A stretch of 27,170 nucleotides of DNA. It comes from JALEFZ01 sp039817415. GTDB taxonomy: Bacteria; Bacteroidota; Bacteroidia; J057. The stretch's first letter is position 1, and each line of letters opens with the position of its first letter. The notes beneath the pieces were generated by a model. That model had not been told where the DNA came from and did no database searches. It saw only the letters and a list, made by a program, of their open reading frames with translations. Positions 7,332 to 15,259 of this stretch are shown piece by piece. The stretch spans positions 1 through 27,170 of the forward strand of contig JBCBVV010000069.1 of the NCBI GenBank assembly GCA_039817415.1, read 5' to 3'. Position numbers and translations under genes: made by a program.

Positions 7332-7667
7332 CTAAGCTTCATTTGATTTCATATGGAGCTCACCCCATTCCTTCATATTTTTGATAATAGGCATGAGCGT
7401 TAATCCATAATCTGTTAGGCTATATTCTACCCTCGGGGGTATTTCTGCAAAAATCTCTCTGTGTAAGATTCCATCTGCTTCCATCTCCCTCAATTGGCGG
7501 GTAAGCATCTGCTTGCTAATCCCCTCTATCCCTCTATGAAGGATACCAAATCTATTCGCCCCTTTGGAAATCAGGTGGAGAATAATGGGCTTCCATTTGC
7601 CACCGATTTTGCTCATACAAAAAGTAACAGGACATATATCTGGACTAATTGAAACAGGCTTTGACAT
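7332..7667 (-). CDS. HxlR-family winged-helix transcriptional regulator
   Basis: Small winged-helix DNA-binding protein. CPVTFCMSKIGGKWKPIIL near the N-terminus is the typical HxlR opening. The recognition helix region is GISKQMLTRQLREMEADGIL, and the wing ends in PPRVEYSLTDYG. The reading frame extends upstream to a GTG at 7706, but I prefer the ATG at 7667 (111 aa), which gives the short N-terminus usual for the family; the ATG at 7685 is also possible. Two Cys residues (numbers 12 and 17 from this start) flank the conserved opening. In related regulators (YodB, HypR) a Cys at this place senses quinones, aldehydes or disulfide stress. The gene is divergent from a quinone oxidoreductase, so it probably represses that gene and itself until an electrophile is present. 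The regulatory pairing is inferred from position. Confidence 0.88.
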   Translation of the reverse strand: MSKPVSISPDICPVTFCMSKIGGKWKPIILHLISKGANRFGILHRGIEGISKQMLTRQLREMEADGILHREIFAEIPPRVEYSLTDYGLTLMPIIKNMKEWGELHMKSNEA

Positions 7668-7826
7668 AAAATTCAATTTAATCATTTGAAAATCAGTAAT
7701 AGTCACAAAATTGAACCTATATTATATTATTATAACTACTTGATAAACTGGATATAAGATAGTTTTTTGTTCCTAAATAGCCAAGTAATGGTGATGTCTC
7801 CTTGCTGGGTTTCAATAATTGAACAG

Positions 7827-8813
7827 ATGAAAGCTATTGTCAGAACAGGAAAAGGAAAGCAGTTTGCTAACATGAGAGTCGTGGAATTGCCATCCCCAAG
7901 CCCTGGCCCTAGGGAAATAAAGGTCCAGGTGTCATCTTCCAGAATTAATCCTGTAGATCAAGGTATTATGAATGGAATGCCTTTTATCACCTACAAAGAA
8001 CCTCAGGTAGGTGGGGTAGATGGTGCAGGTATAATTCTAGAAACAGGATCTGAGGTAAACAATTTCAAGAAAGGAGATCGTGTTTTCTTCTACCGATATT
8101 TCTCTGATGTTGGTTCTTGGGCGGAGGAAATTCTAATTGACATGGAACAGGCTGCTTTGATCCCTTCGAATATATCTGTGGAGGAGGCAGGAGGAATTGC
8201 TTTACCTACCTTAACTGCCTTTGAATCTCTGAAAGTACTCACACCAAGGTCTGGGGAAAGCATTCTTATTCATGCAGCAGCGGGGGGAGTAGGAATAATG
8301 GCAGTTCAAATGGCCATGCACATGGGGTTAAATGTTATAGCTACTGCAGGTACAGGAGATGTAGCCTTGTTAAAAAAGATGGGTGTAAAGGAGGTCATCG
8401 ATTACAAGAAGCAATCTTTTGAGGAGGTTGTTAAAAAGGGAGGAGTAGACTTTGTATTTGATTTAGTTGGCAATGAGGTTTTGATGAAATCCCTCTTATT
8501 GCAGCCTAAAAAGGTTGTTTCTGTCAACTACCCAGACCCAAATAAGCTCCATCGAACTGGTCTTAAAGTACCTGGAATTTTGAAGTGGGTCATGGGATTG
8601 GCCAATGGAAAATACCGTAAAGTGGCACGAAACAATAATGTAGAACTTATTGGTCAAGTAACAGGACCCAATGGGAAAGGATTAGGAAATGCAGCTGAAA
8701 TATTGTCTCAGATTATCCCGCTGACCCTAAAAAATCCAGAGAAGTTATCCATTTTGCAAATAGAAAAGGAGGGAATGGAAGGAGCGAAAGTAGGTAGCCT
8801 GATCACATTTTAA
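7827..8813 (+). CDS. Zinc-free NAD(P)H:quinone oxidoreductase / MDR family dehydrogenase
   Basis: Medium-chain dehydrogenase/reductase of the quinone oxidoreductase (zeta-crystallin) branch. The GroES-like N-terminal domain includes NPVDQGIMNG, GVDGAGIILETG and KKGDRVFFY. The Rossmann domain has HAAAGGVGIMAVQMA for the NADPH pyrophosphate. The zinc-binding Cys/His residues of true alcohol dehydrogenases are absent. The open frame goes back to a TTG at 7767, but MKAIVRTGKG at 7827 is the natural family start and gives 328 residues. The upstream part would overlap the likely promoter (TTG 7740-7742, TAGTTTTT 7760-7767). The gene is divergent from the HxlR regulator. Expected role: NADPH-dependent reduction of quinones or alpha,beta-unsaturated carbonyls in detoxification; the substrate is unknown. 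Confidence 0.88.
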   Translation: MKAIVRTGKGKQFANMRVVELPSPSPGPREIKVQVSSSRINPVDQGIMNGMPFITYKEPQVGGVDGAGIILETGSEVNNFKKGDRVFFYRYFSDVGSWAEEILIDMEQAALIPSNISVEEAGGIALPTLTAFESLKVLTPRSGESILIHAAAGGVGIMAVQMAMHMGLNVIATAGTGDVALLKKMGVKEVIDYKKQSFEEVVKKGGVDFVFDLVGNEVLMKSLLLQPKKVVSVNYPDPNKLHRTGLKVPGILKWVMGLANGKYRKVARNNNVELIGQVTGPNGKGLGNAAEILSQIIPLTLKNPEKLSILQIEKEGMEGAKVGSLITF

Positions 8814-8836
8814 CACGCTAATTTCCCCCAACATAA

Positions 8837-8866
8837 AATGCCCATTCCAAGAAAGGAATGGGCATT
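8837..8866. terminator. Terminator-like hairpin between convergent genes
   Basis: A perfect 12-bp inverted repeat, AATGCCCATTCC (8837-8848) and GGAATGGGCATT (8855-8866), with a six-base loop, between the ends of the quinone oxidoreductase gene and the DUF5723-like gene. The T tract is weak on both strands (TTTT on the minus side), so termination may be imperfect. Confidence 0.75.
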
Positions 8867-8883
8867 GCTATATGCTATTTTAT

Positions 8884-10266
8884 TTACCAATTATTTCCCA
8901 TGAAGGTGATACTCAAAGAAGCCATTGGATCATCAGCACCTAATAAGGTAGCCAAATCCACCGTGGAAATGGATAACCTGGCCCTTGGCCCTAAACCAAC
9001 GGAAGCTCCAAAAGGCATTCTCCACCCATGTTGAGGATTGTAGTAAGCGCCACCTGTAACATAAATAACCTTCGGGATAGGGTTCCAAGTCACAGCTCCA
9101 TAAACGGTTCCTTGATCTATATCGATGACGGATAGGTTGCTGCTTCTCATAGGTATGATACCTTCAATGTTTCCGGTCAGATTTTTTCCCAGTTTAACGG
9201 TTCCTCCAATTCTAGCGTGTGTATTCAGCACCACATTGATTTCATCTGATGCTTGGGTATCTAGGAGGTTGAATAAATTGACCGAGGCTTCTCCGGCATT
9301 GTAACTGTCAATTAAGCCGCTTCCGAGGGAGTCAATGATACTGGCAGTAGAAGCAGAATGCGTATTGACGTTTTTGTTGAATGTCAAACTTCCAATGTCT
9401 ACGATGCTGGCAGATATATTTACTCTGTCGGCTATATCCATACTTAAGCCCAACTCAAATGCGTTTCCGCCACCAGCATTACTGATCAGCTGTCTTTGGT
9501 AATTGGGGTCTTGAATGTTGATATTTCTATAGTCTAATTGGTACAATTCCGAAAAAGAAGATCGGCCCGTAAAGGTTTGATTTGCCACAGATCCATTAAG
9601 GTATCCAATGCCAAATAAACGTGAATAGGCCACCCCACCATATAAGCCAAATCCTTCTACCCTTAACAGGGGAAATCCATAGCCTATTTTCAAAGAGCGA
9701 AAATGGCCGTAGTAGAATTCTGTTCCATTAGGTGTATCCAGTAATTCTTCAGGACTGCTCGCATTTTGATAGGCATCTGATGCAGTTCCAAGAAGGGCTA
9801 GACCAAGAAAATTATTGGGGATAGTAGCAGTACTGGTAAATCTGTCCTGTAACTGGACGGCAAAGCCTCCAAATTTGGGATGAGCATAGGAATAGGAAAG
9901 CCAACTGATTTCCATTTTTCCGTCATATTCGAAATTATCCTCAGGTGGATAGCGATTTATGATTTCGTTTTTGGCTGTACTGTCTAATAAGTTATCAGTC
10001 AAACTAAGATTGAGGACTTGACCTAAGTCCAATCCATGTGAATAAAACGTTCCTCCGACTTGAAGAAAGCCGGTCCCCTTTTTCACAGAAAGGACCCTTC
10101 CCAAATGGGCAGGATTTATGCCAAGTGCTAGGTAATTACCATTGAGGATACTATCCCCACAACAAATTGTACGCCCGTCATCCACATACATCTGCGCTTT
10201 TCCAGATGTGGGAAGAAGTAAGGTGAACAACAAGACGCTTACGACAATAAATATAGATTTCTTCAT
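8884..10266 (-). CDS. Exported beta-barrel-like protein, probably DUF5723 family
   Basis: No defined function. From the ATG at 10266 the product is 460 residues and begins MKKSIFIVVSVLLF, a clear Sec signal peptide with likely cleavage after SGKA (residue 24). An upstream TTG at 10302 would add 12 polar residues in front and is not used here. The mature part starts with a CC pair and a GNYLALGINPAHLG segment. It then consists of many alternating hydrophobic/polar strands rich in Gly, Tyr and Ser (FGGFAVQLQDRF, GFGLYGGVAYSRLFGIGYL, PKVIYVTGGAYYNPQHGWRMPFGASVGLG), as expected for an outer-membrane barrel. This layout resembles the DUF5723 proteins of Bacteroidota. The family name is from memory and not verified; the export and barrel character are well supported. 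Confidence 0.68.
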   Translation of the reverse strand: MKKSIFIVVSVLLFTLLLPTSGKAQMYVDDGRTICCGDSILNGNYLALGINPAHLGRVLSVKKGTGFLQVGGTFYSHGLDLGQVLNLSLTDNLLDSTAKNEIINRYPPEDNFEYDGKMEISWLSYSYAHPKFGGFAVQLQDRFTSTATIPNNFLGLALLGTASDAYQNASSPEELLDTPNGTEFYYGHFRSLKIGYGFPLLRVEGFGLYGGVAYSRLFGIGYLNGSVANQTFTGRSSFSELYQLDYRNINIQDPNYQRQLISNAGGGNAFELGLSMDIADRVNISASIVDIGSLTFNKNVNTHSASTASIIDSLGSGLIDSYNAGEASVNLFNLLDTQASDEINVVLNTHARIGGTVKLGKNLTGNIEGIIPMRSSNLSVIDIDQGTVYGAVTWNPIPKVIYVTGGAYYNPQHGWRMPFGASVGLGPRARLSISTVDLATLLGADDPMASLSITFMGNNW

Positions 10267-10374
10267 AGGAGGATCGTTAGTCTTAGCAAAACGATGGATC
10301 AATAAGATTATTTCGAGGGAATAGACGACATGAATTCAGGGCTATTTATTTCATGTGCCAAAACCTTGCCATAC

Positions 10375-10409
10375 AAAAAAGACACCCTTCACTACGAAAG
10401 GTGCCTTTT
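10375..10409 (-). terminator. Rho-independent terminator of the 1235-residue protein gene
   Basis: On the minus strand a stem of GGCACCTTTC and GAAGGGTGTC (with two G-U pairs) around a five-base loop is followed by six T (10375-10380). It lies 25 bases past the stop codon at 10435. Confidence 0.82.
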
Positions 10410-10434
10410 GCTGTAAGTTTAGGGTACTTATTGC

Positions 10435-13400
10435 TTACTCTTGCGTGATGGGTCGAATCTTTATGTTTCGATACCATACATTGTCGCTATGGTCTTGAAG
10501 GGCAATATGTCCCTTTTCTGCTTTCCCAAAAGCTGGATACTCATTGAACTTAGAACCTGCAACAAGCTCTGTCCATTCTTCAGATCTAATGTCAGTTTCG
10601 ACTACCTTTCTTCCGTTGAGCCAGTGTTCCAGTTTTCCTTCATTATGAATGATTCTGATGTGATTCCATTCTCCGGGAGGATTCACAGCTACAAATTTGC
10701 ATTGAATCAAATCATAAAGGTCTCCTGCTCTGTGTTTCTCAATAGCCCCGTCGGGATGGAGTACATTGTCCAAGACTTGCATCTCAAGGGCGGAATGCCA
10801 TATTTCTTTTAAGTTATCATCCTCCTTAGCCAAATAGAATATACCGCTGTTGCCCGCAGTCGAAATCTTCCACTCAAGACTCAATTCGAAGTTGTCATAT
10901 TCCTTTTCGGTCATGATTTCTCCTCCGTCTGTGATCTTGTTAGTAGAGGGATCACGTTGAAGCGTAAGGTTACCCTCTTCAATCTTCCATGAACTTCCCA
11001 CTACATCCTTTTTAAAGCCTTTCCATCCATTGGTGGTTTTGCCATCAAAAAGTAACTGCCAGCCGGCTCTTTTTTCTGCTAGGCTCAGTGTATTGGGCGC
11101 CAATTGTTCTGCGCTCAAACTATTGGTAAATCCTGGCTTATTTACCGGGATTCTGTTGAGGGTGTACCAGGCTTCTGTTGTCCAAAGTTCGTGTCCCTTA
11201 GCAGAGACAAATGGCTTCTTGAGCCTGATATAAACCACATGGCCTTCCTTCATTCCATCTAATTCAAGGAATACCTTTTTCCTGTCCTGGGCTACCTTGA
11301 CTGATTTGATCTTGAGGTTCTGAGGATTCATTTTAGGTCCCCCGTAGTTTTCTGTTGGCAAATAGTACCATTGCATAACCTCGTATTCTTCTGGCTGGAA
11401 ACCGTCTTTTAAATCCAAGGGCTCAGTAAACTCTATTTCCATTCCATTGGATTTGGCTCGTACGGCTAGCATTTCAAAGGTTGAGCCACCCGTGTAAACA
11501 AGTCTTTGCAGGCCGTACCACTTTTTGCCAGTTTGTCCCCAGTTACCTGGATTGCCAATTTCTCCTACGTATAGATTGCCATCAGGGCCCCAAATTGCAC
11601 GATTGATCCCGCCTTCGAAACCTTGCGAAAAGCGGAAGACACAGCCTTGATCTACTCCTTCAACTTGCTCAACAAAGGTTCTTTTCAAACCACCATGTGT
11701 TACTTCGCCATGCAACATTTGGTTTTTATAAGGCCCTTTGTTGATATAAGTAGGCTGAGTCGGTGAATTGCCAATCTCATCTTGTGGTAACCATACGATG
11801 GGTGGGGTAGGGGTAATATTAGCAGTTCCTTCGAAGTCCACAGATCGGTTTCCATAAAATGCGCCCTTCTCAAGACGAACCAATTTACTGGCAGGAATCC
11901 AATCTCCCTGGTTGTCACAAATGAAAATATCTCTGTCAATCCCTAAACCGACGCCATTGGGCGTTCTAAGCCCATAGGCCATAAATTCTAGCTTGCCGGT
12001 TTCTCTACTTATCTTTACCGCTCTACCTCTGTCTTGAATTTGTGGGTAGGTGCTTTTCCCTCCAGGCTCAATGGCCGTAGCCAATGCACCGTAGAAATAC
12101 CCATCCTGATAGACCAAGCCAAAAGAGAATTCGTGGAAGTTTGAAGATACGTCCCAGGAATTGGCTACGGTATAGTATTCATCAATGATATCATCACCAT
12201 CATGGTCTATTAACTTAGTTAATTCCTGTTTTTGAAGGATGTAGATGGTATCTTCAACAACTTTCAATCCAAGAGGTTCTGCTAGCCCTTGGGCAATTTT
12301 CTTCACCTTTATCTTTGATGGATCATCCTGACCAATCACATTGTCAAGCATGTATACACTGCCATTGGGATCCCAGGTGGATACAATGAGTTTTCCATCG
12401 CTCATGAAGTCCAATCCCCCTACCATCGGCTCAAAGCCATCTGGTCTGATTTGGTCGATTCTAAAGGAAGGGTGAACCTCCTTTAGGGCAAACTTATCTC
12501 CAGGTATTGATTTTGTCAGCTTTTTAGGGTCAACATACTTTCTGGATTTACTGAGCATGCTGGCATCATATGACATCATGCTAGCCGGTACGACCTCATA
12601 GGATTGACTTCCATATTTGATATACTGGAAACTTACCCCTTTTCCTCCCCCAGCTTGAAAGTACTTGAGGGTAAATGGGTGTTTTCCTTCAGCTAAAGTT
12701 ACTTCTGCTTCTTGTGGATCAAATCCATGCAATCCATCATTATCTATGACTAAGTTACCGTCGATAAACAGTTGAGAACCGTCATCAGAAAGGATTCTGA
12801 ACAAGTAATTATTGGCCTTGTCAATATTCAGGTAACCTTTGAATTCTGCATAAAAGTCGTTGGTAACATCAAGTTCTTCTAATGGACTTAGGAAACTTCC
12901 ATCTCCAATGGCGTTGATCTCACTAACTGATCCTACATAGTTTGGAAGAGGGCCTAATTTTACCTCAGAAAGGTTGTTTGTATTCCCATTAAGTTTGTGA
13001 ATGTGAACGATAGCACCATTTCCAGCGGAGTCGGGATTAGGCTGCTGGAAAATAGAGGTGCCGATCACATTTTTATTTCCTCTTGGGGCTCTGCTTTGAA
13101 CCATGGTTTCTCCGTCCAACCCTAGGATATAAGACACCATTTTCTTGGCATCGGCCAATTGAAGACCTATATGAGGGGTCATGGCTGCTGCTCCCCAAAC
13201 ACCGGATCCCCCATTGATGATTTTGTTGGCAAGTTTGGAAACGAAGTAATTGGTGAAGTTGTATTTCTCCGAAATAGCTTGATATGCAGGTCCAATAGCC
13301 TGTTCTTTTTCATTGTGGCAAGTTTGGCAATCGCTTCTTGCGATGAGGCCTTTTCCGGGGTGTTCGGCTTCTTCTGTTTCTACCTCTTCATCTTCGCCAG

Positions 13401-14142
13401 TTAAAGTAGGATAATCATGCATCCAGGTGGTGAGGGTTGTGGAGGCATTGGCATTTAGCTTTAACTTTCCTTCAACCATGTAGATGGCCTCACCGGGTAA
13501 AATGCGAGAAGCCATGCTGTCTACCTCAAAAACGCCATCTGTCCCATAGCCATATTCAGAAATCATGGAATTCATATGGGTTTGAACCCATACTTCCAGC
13601 CCTGAGGGGACATTTTTGGTGGTGAAAATACGTTCTAGTCCTAAATGACCATCATCATGGATCAATATTTCGGGCTCTTCCTTGACCATGATTTTATCTC
13701 CATTTTCAAGGATCAACTCATATTGGATGTATCCTTCCTCATGGTGGGTAGCGTGGCCACGATATTGGACTTTATGGGGAAGGACTTTCCCATTTTTCAT
13801 CAAAATCCAAGGATCTTGAAAAGGGCTTTGAAACCATGCAGGTCCTTTAGAAATGGGTTGGGGGCCATGTGCCCTCGTGAATACAGGCCCATCAAACTCA
13901 ACTCCATCTCTCCAGGCCTTATAAATAGAGGCGTTTTCAGCATCATAAGCTATCCAGAAATCGTCCCTTAATGCCATGGTTACCATTCTGGCTCTCCAGT
14001 CTAGTACGGAACGGAAAATCCAGGGATCATTTCCTCTGGTAACCTCATGGTGAACGTCCTCAGAAGGTTTGAAGGTAGTAACTCCGATAAGGAGGATACC
14101 AACTACTCCTAGTAGCAACCAAATTATTCTTCTCGTGTTCAT
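10435..14142 (-). CDS. Exported multidomain protein: heme c, PA14, propeller dehydrogenase-like, DUF1080
   Basis: A 1235-residue protein with an N-terminal signal or anchor (RRIIWLLLGVVGILLIGV). Residues 35-245 are an unassigned beta-rich domain. The cytochrome c domain (about 262-345) has heme motif CQTCH (272-276) and likely axial Met321 (AAAMTPH). The PA14 carbohydrate-binding domain (about 408-515) includes LFRILSDDGSQLFIDG. Residues 555-880 resemble the soluble glucose/sorbosone dehydrogenase propeller (MVGGLDFMSDGKLIVSTWD, GLRTPNGVGLG, GGINRAIWGPDGNLYVGEIG). An Ig-like linker follows. Residues 1025-1232 are a DUF1080 / 3-keto-disaccharide hydrolase-type lectin fold (WQLLFDGKTTNGWKGF, NSGIFYLA, HWLNGRKV, GHIALQDH). 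The chain suggests binding a glycan, oxidising a sugar and passing electrons to heme, with a keto-glycoside-cleaving module attached. That is inferred from the domains. It is a single-gene unit with its own terminator. Confidence 0.87.
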   Translation of the reverse strand: MNTRRIIWLLLGVVGILLIGVTTFKPSEDVHHEVTRGNDPWIFRSVLDWRARMVTMALRDDFWIAYDAENASIYKAWRDGVEFDGPVFTRAHGPQPISKGPAWFQSPFQDPWILMKNGKVLPHKVQYRGHATHHEEGYIQYELILENGDKIMVKEEPEILIHDDGHLGLERIFTTKNVPSGLEVWVQTHMNSMISEYGYGTDGVFEVDSMASRILPGEAIYMVEGKLKLNANASTTLTTWMHDYPTLTGEDEEVETEEAEHPGKGLIARSDCQTCHNEKEQAIGPAYQAISEKYNFTNYFVSKLANKIINGGSGVWGAAAMTPHIGLQLADAKKMVSYILGLDGETMVQSRAPRGNKNVIGTSIFQQPNPDSAGNGAIVHIHKLNGNTNNLSEVKLGPLPNYVGSVSEINAIGDGSFLSPLEELDVTNDFYAEFKGYLNIDKANNYLFRILSDDGSQLFIDGNLVIDNDGLHGFDPQEAEVTLAEGKHPFTLKYFQAGGGKGVSFQYIKYGSQSYEVVPASMMSYDASMLSKSRKYVDPKKLTKSIPGDKFALKEVHPSFRIDQIRPDGFEPMVGGLDFMSDGKLIVSTWDPNGSVYMLDNVIGQDDPSKIKVKKIAQGLAEPLGLKVVEDTIYILQKQELTKLIDHDGDDIIDEYYTVANSWDVSSNFHEFSFGLVYQDGYFYGALATAIEPGGKSTYPQIQDRGRAVKISRETGKLEFMAYGLRTPNGVGLGIDRDIFICDNQGDWIPASKLVRLEKGAFYGNRSVDFEGTANITPTPPIVWLPQDEIGNSPTQPTYINKGPYKNQMLHGEVTHGGLKRTFVEQVEGVDQGCVFRFSQGFEGGINRAIWGPDGNLYVGEIGNPGNWGQTGKKWYGLQRLVYTGGSTFEMLAVRAKSNGMEIEFTEPLDLKDGFQPEEYEVMQWYYLPTENYGGPKMNPQNLKIKSVKVAQDRKKVFLELDGMKEGHVVYIRLKKPFVSAKGHELWTTEAWYTLNRIPVNKPGFTNSLSAEQLAPNTLSLAEKRAGWQLLFDGKTTNGWKGFKKDVVGSSWKIEEGNLTLQRDPSTNKITDGGEIMTEKEYDNFELSLEWKISTAGNSGIFYLAKEDDNLKEIWHSALEMQVLDNVLHPDGAIEKHRAGDLYDLIQCKFVAVNPPGEWNHIRIIHNEGKLEHWLNGRKVVETDIRSEEWTELVAGSKFNEYPAFGKAEKGHIALQDHSDNVWYRNIKIRPITQE

Positions 14143-14302
14143 AGATAGATTAGTAGTAGGCGGCGAAAGTTTCGAATGTTCGTAAACATCTAAAACTAAC
14201 AGTAAAGAGGCATTTTTTCAATTTGTGAGCCAATAAATGAGCAAAACTCTATGCTTTACCCCTACGAAATCGATATAGGTCCAAGGTTGTATTGTTCAAC
14301 AA

Positions 14303-14332
14303 TTGCATCACAAAGAGATACCCTATAATTTG
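14303..14332 (+). promoter_or_regulatory. Candidate dapF promoter, very close to the start codon
   Basis: TTG at 14303-14305 and TATAATTTG at 14324-14332 are 18 bases apart. The -7 box ends 5 bases before the ATG at 14338, which would put the transcription start at or next to the start codon. Confidence 0.35.
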
Positions 14333-14337
14333 GAAGT

Positions 14338-15135
14338 ATGAAGTTGACTTTTTACAAGTACCAGGGAACGGGTAATGATTTTATCATGCTGGATAATCGT
14401 TCTAAGGCTCTTGAAGATATCCTCTCACAGGAAAAGATAGCCTTTCTCTGTGATCGTAGATTTGGGATTGGGGCCGATGGATTAATCCTTCTTTCGGATA
14501 GCGTGTCCGAAGATTTTAGGATGATGTATTACAATGCAGATGGCAATGAAAGTACAATGTGCGGCAATGGAGGAAGGTGTCTCGTAGCCTTCGCACATGA
14601 ATTGGGAATAAAAAAGGACAAGCTCTCTTTTGATGCCATTGATGGTTTGCACTATGCATGGGTGCAACATGGAATGGTCAGACTCCAAATGGTGCAGGCC
14701 AAAAATTACCGCCAAAAAAACGAAGCTATACACTGGGTGGATACAGGTTCACCACATTTGGTCTTGATGGAGGAAAGAGAAATCAAATCGATTGATGTAG
14801 AAGTGGAAGGGGCAAAACATAGGTGGAGCAAGGAATTTGAGGAGATCGGTGGAACCAATGTCAATTTTGTGAATGTTGAAAGCGGTAATCGATTGAATGT
14901 GAGAACCTTTGAACGAGGAGTGGAAGGGGAAACCTTAAGTTGTGGAACAGGGGTAACCGCGGCAGCTTATGCATATTTGAAGAAAGAAGACAAAAGCGGT
15001 AAAGTCGCTATTCGCACCTTAGGTGGAGACTTAAGTGTTGAAATTGAATCCATTGGTGAAGAGGATGAACAAGTATTTTTGGAAGGGCCTGCAAAGAAAG
15101 TGTTTGAAGGCACCATTGAGTTAACTGAAAGCTAA
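14338..15135 (+). CDS. dapF: Diaminopimelate epimerase
   Basis: Cofactor-independent racemase converting LL- to meso-diaminopimelate for lysine and peptidoglycan synthesis in the cytoplasm. The N-terminal YQGTGNDFIMLDN (8-20) and the two catalytic Cys motifs are present: MCGNGGRC with Cys75, and LSCGTGVTAAA with Cys202. GGTNVNFV (171-178) is also typical. The 265-residue length is normal. The gene stands alone, divergent from the large multidomain gene. A TATAATTTG box at 14324-14332, with TTG at 14303-14305, lies just 5 bases before the ATG, so the mRNA may be leaderless or nearly so. No terminator is obvious in the 124 bp that follow, so read-through to the sulfite oxidase gene is possible. 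Confidence 0.95.
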   Translation: MKLTFYKYQGTGNDFIMLDNRSKALEDILSQEKIAFLCDRRFGIGADGLILLSDSVSEDFRMMYYNADGNESTMCGNGGRCLVAFAHELGIKKDKLSFDAIDGLHYAWVQHGMVRLQMVQAKNYRQKNEAIHWVDTGSPHLVLMEEREIKSIDVEVEGAKHRWSKEFEEIGGTNVNFVNVESGNRLNVRTFERGVEGETLSCGTGVTAAAYAYLKKEDKSGKVAIRTLGGDLSVEIESIGEEDEQVFLEGPAKKVFEGTIELTES

Positions 15136-15259
15136 ATTATCGGGCATATTATAGCCTATAACCACCTTTTATGGGGCCATTATCAGGTAGAATATGTTAA
15201 CTTCATTGAGGTCTTTTTTTAGACTGGTAGCTAGAATAGAATAAAGGAACACACGACAT

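Noticed and set aside
7767..7826. Longer quinone oxidoreductase starting at TTG 7767
   Set aside because: The added 20 residues do not belong to the family and overlap the likely promoter; MKAIVRTGKG at 7827 is the standard start.
10267..10302. Longer DUF5723-like protein starting at TTG 10302
   Set aside because: The extra polar residues would precede a clean signal peptide that starts at the ATG at 10266.
15215..15235. GTCT-T7-AGAC as a dapF terminator
   Set aside because: Only four base pairs, and the T run is in the loop rather than after the stem.
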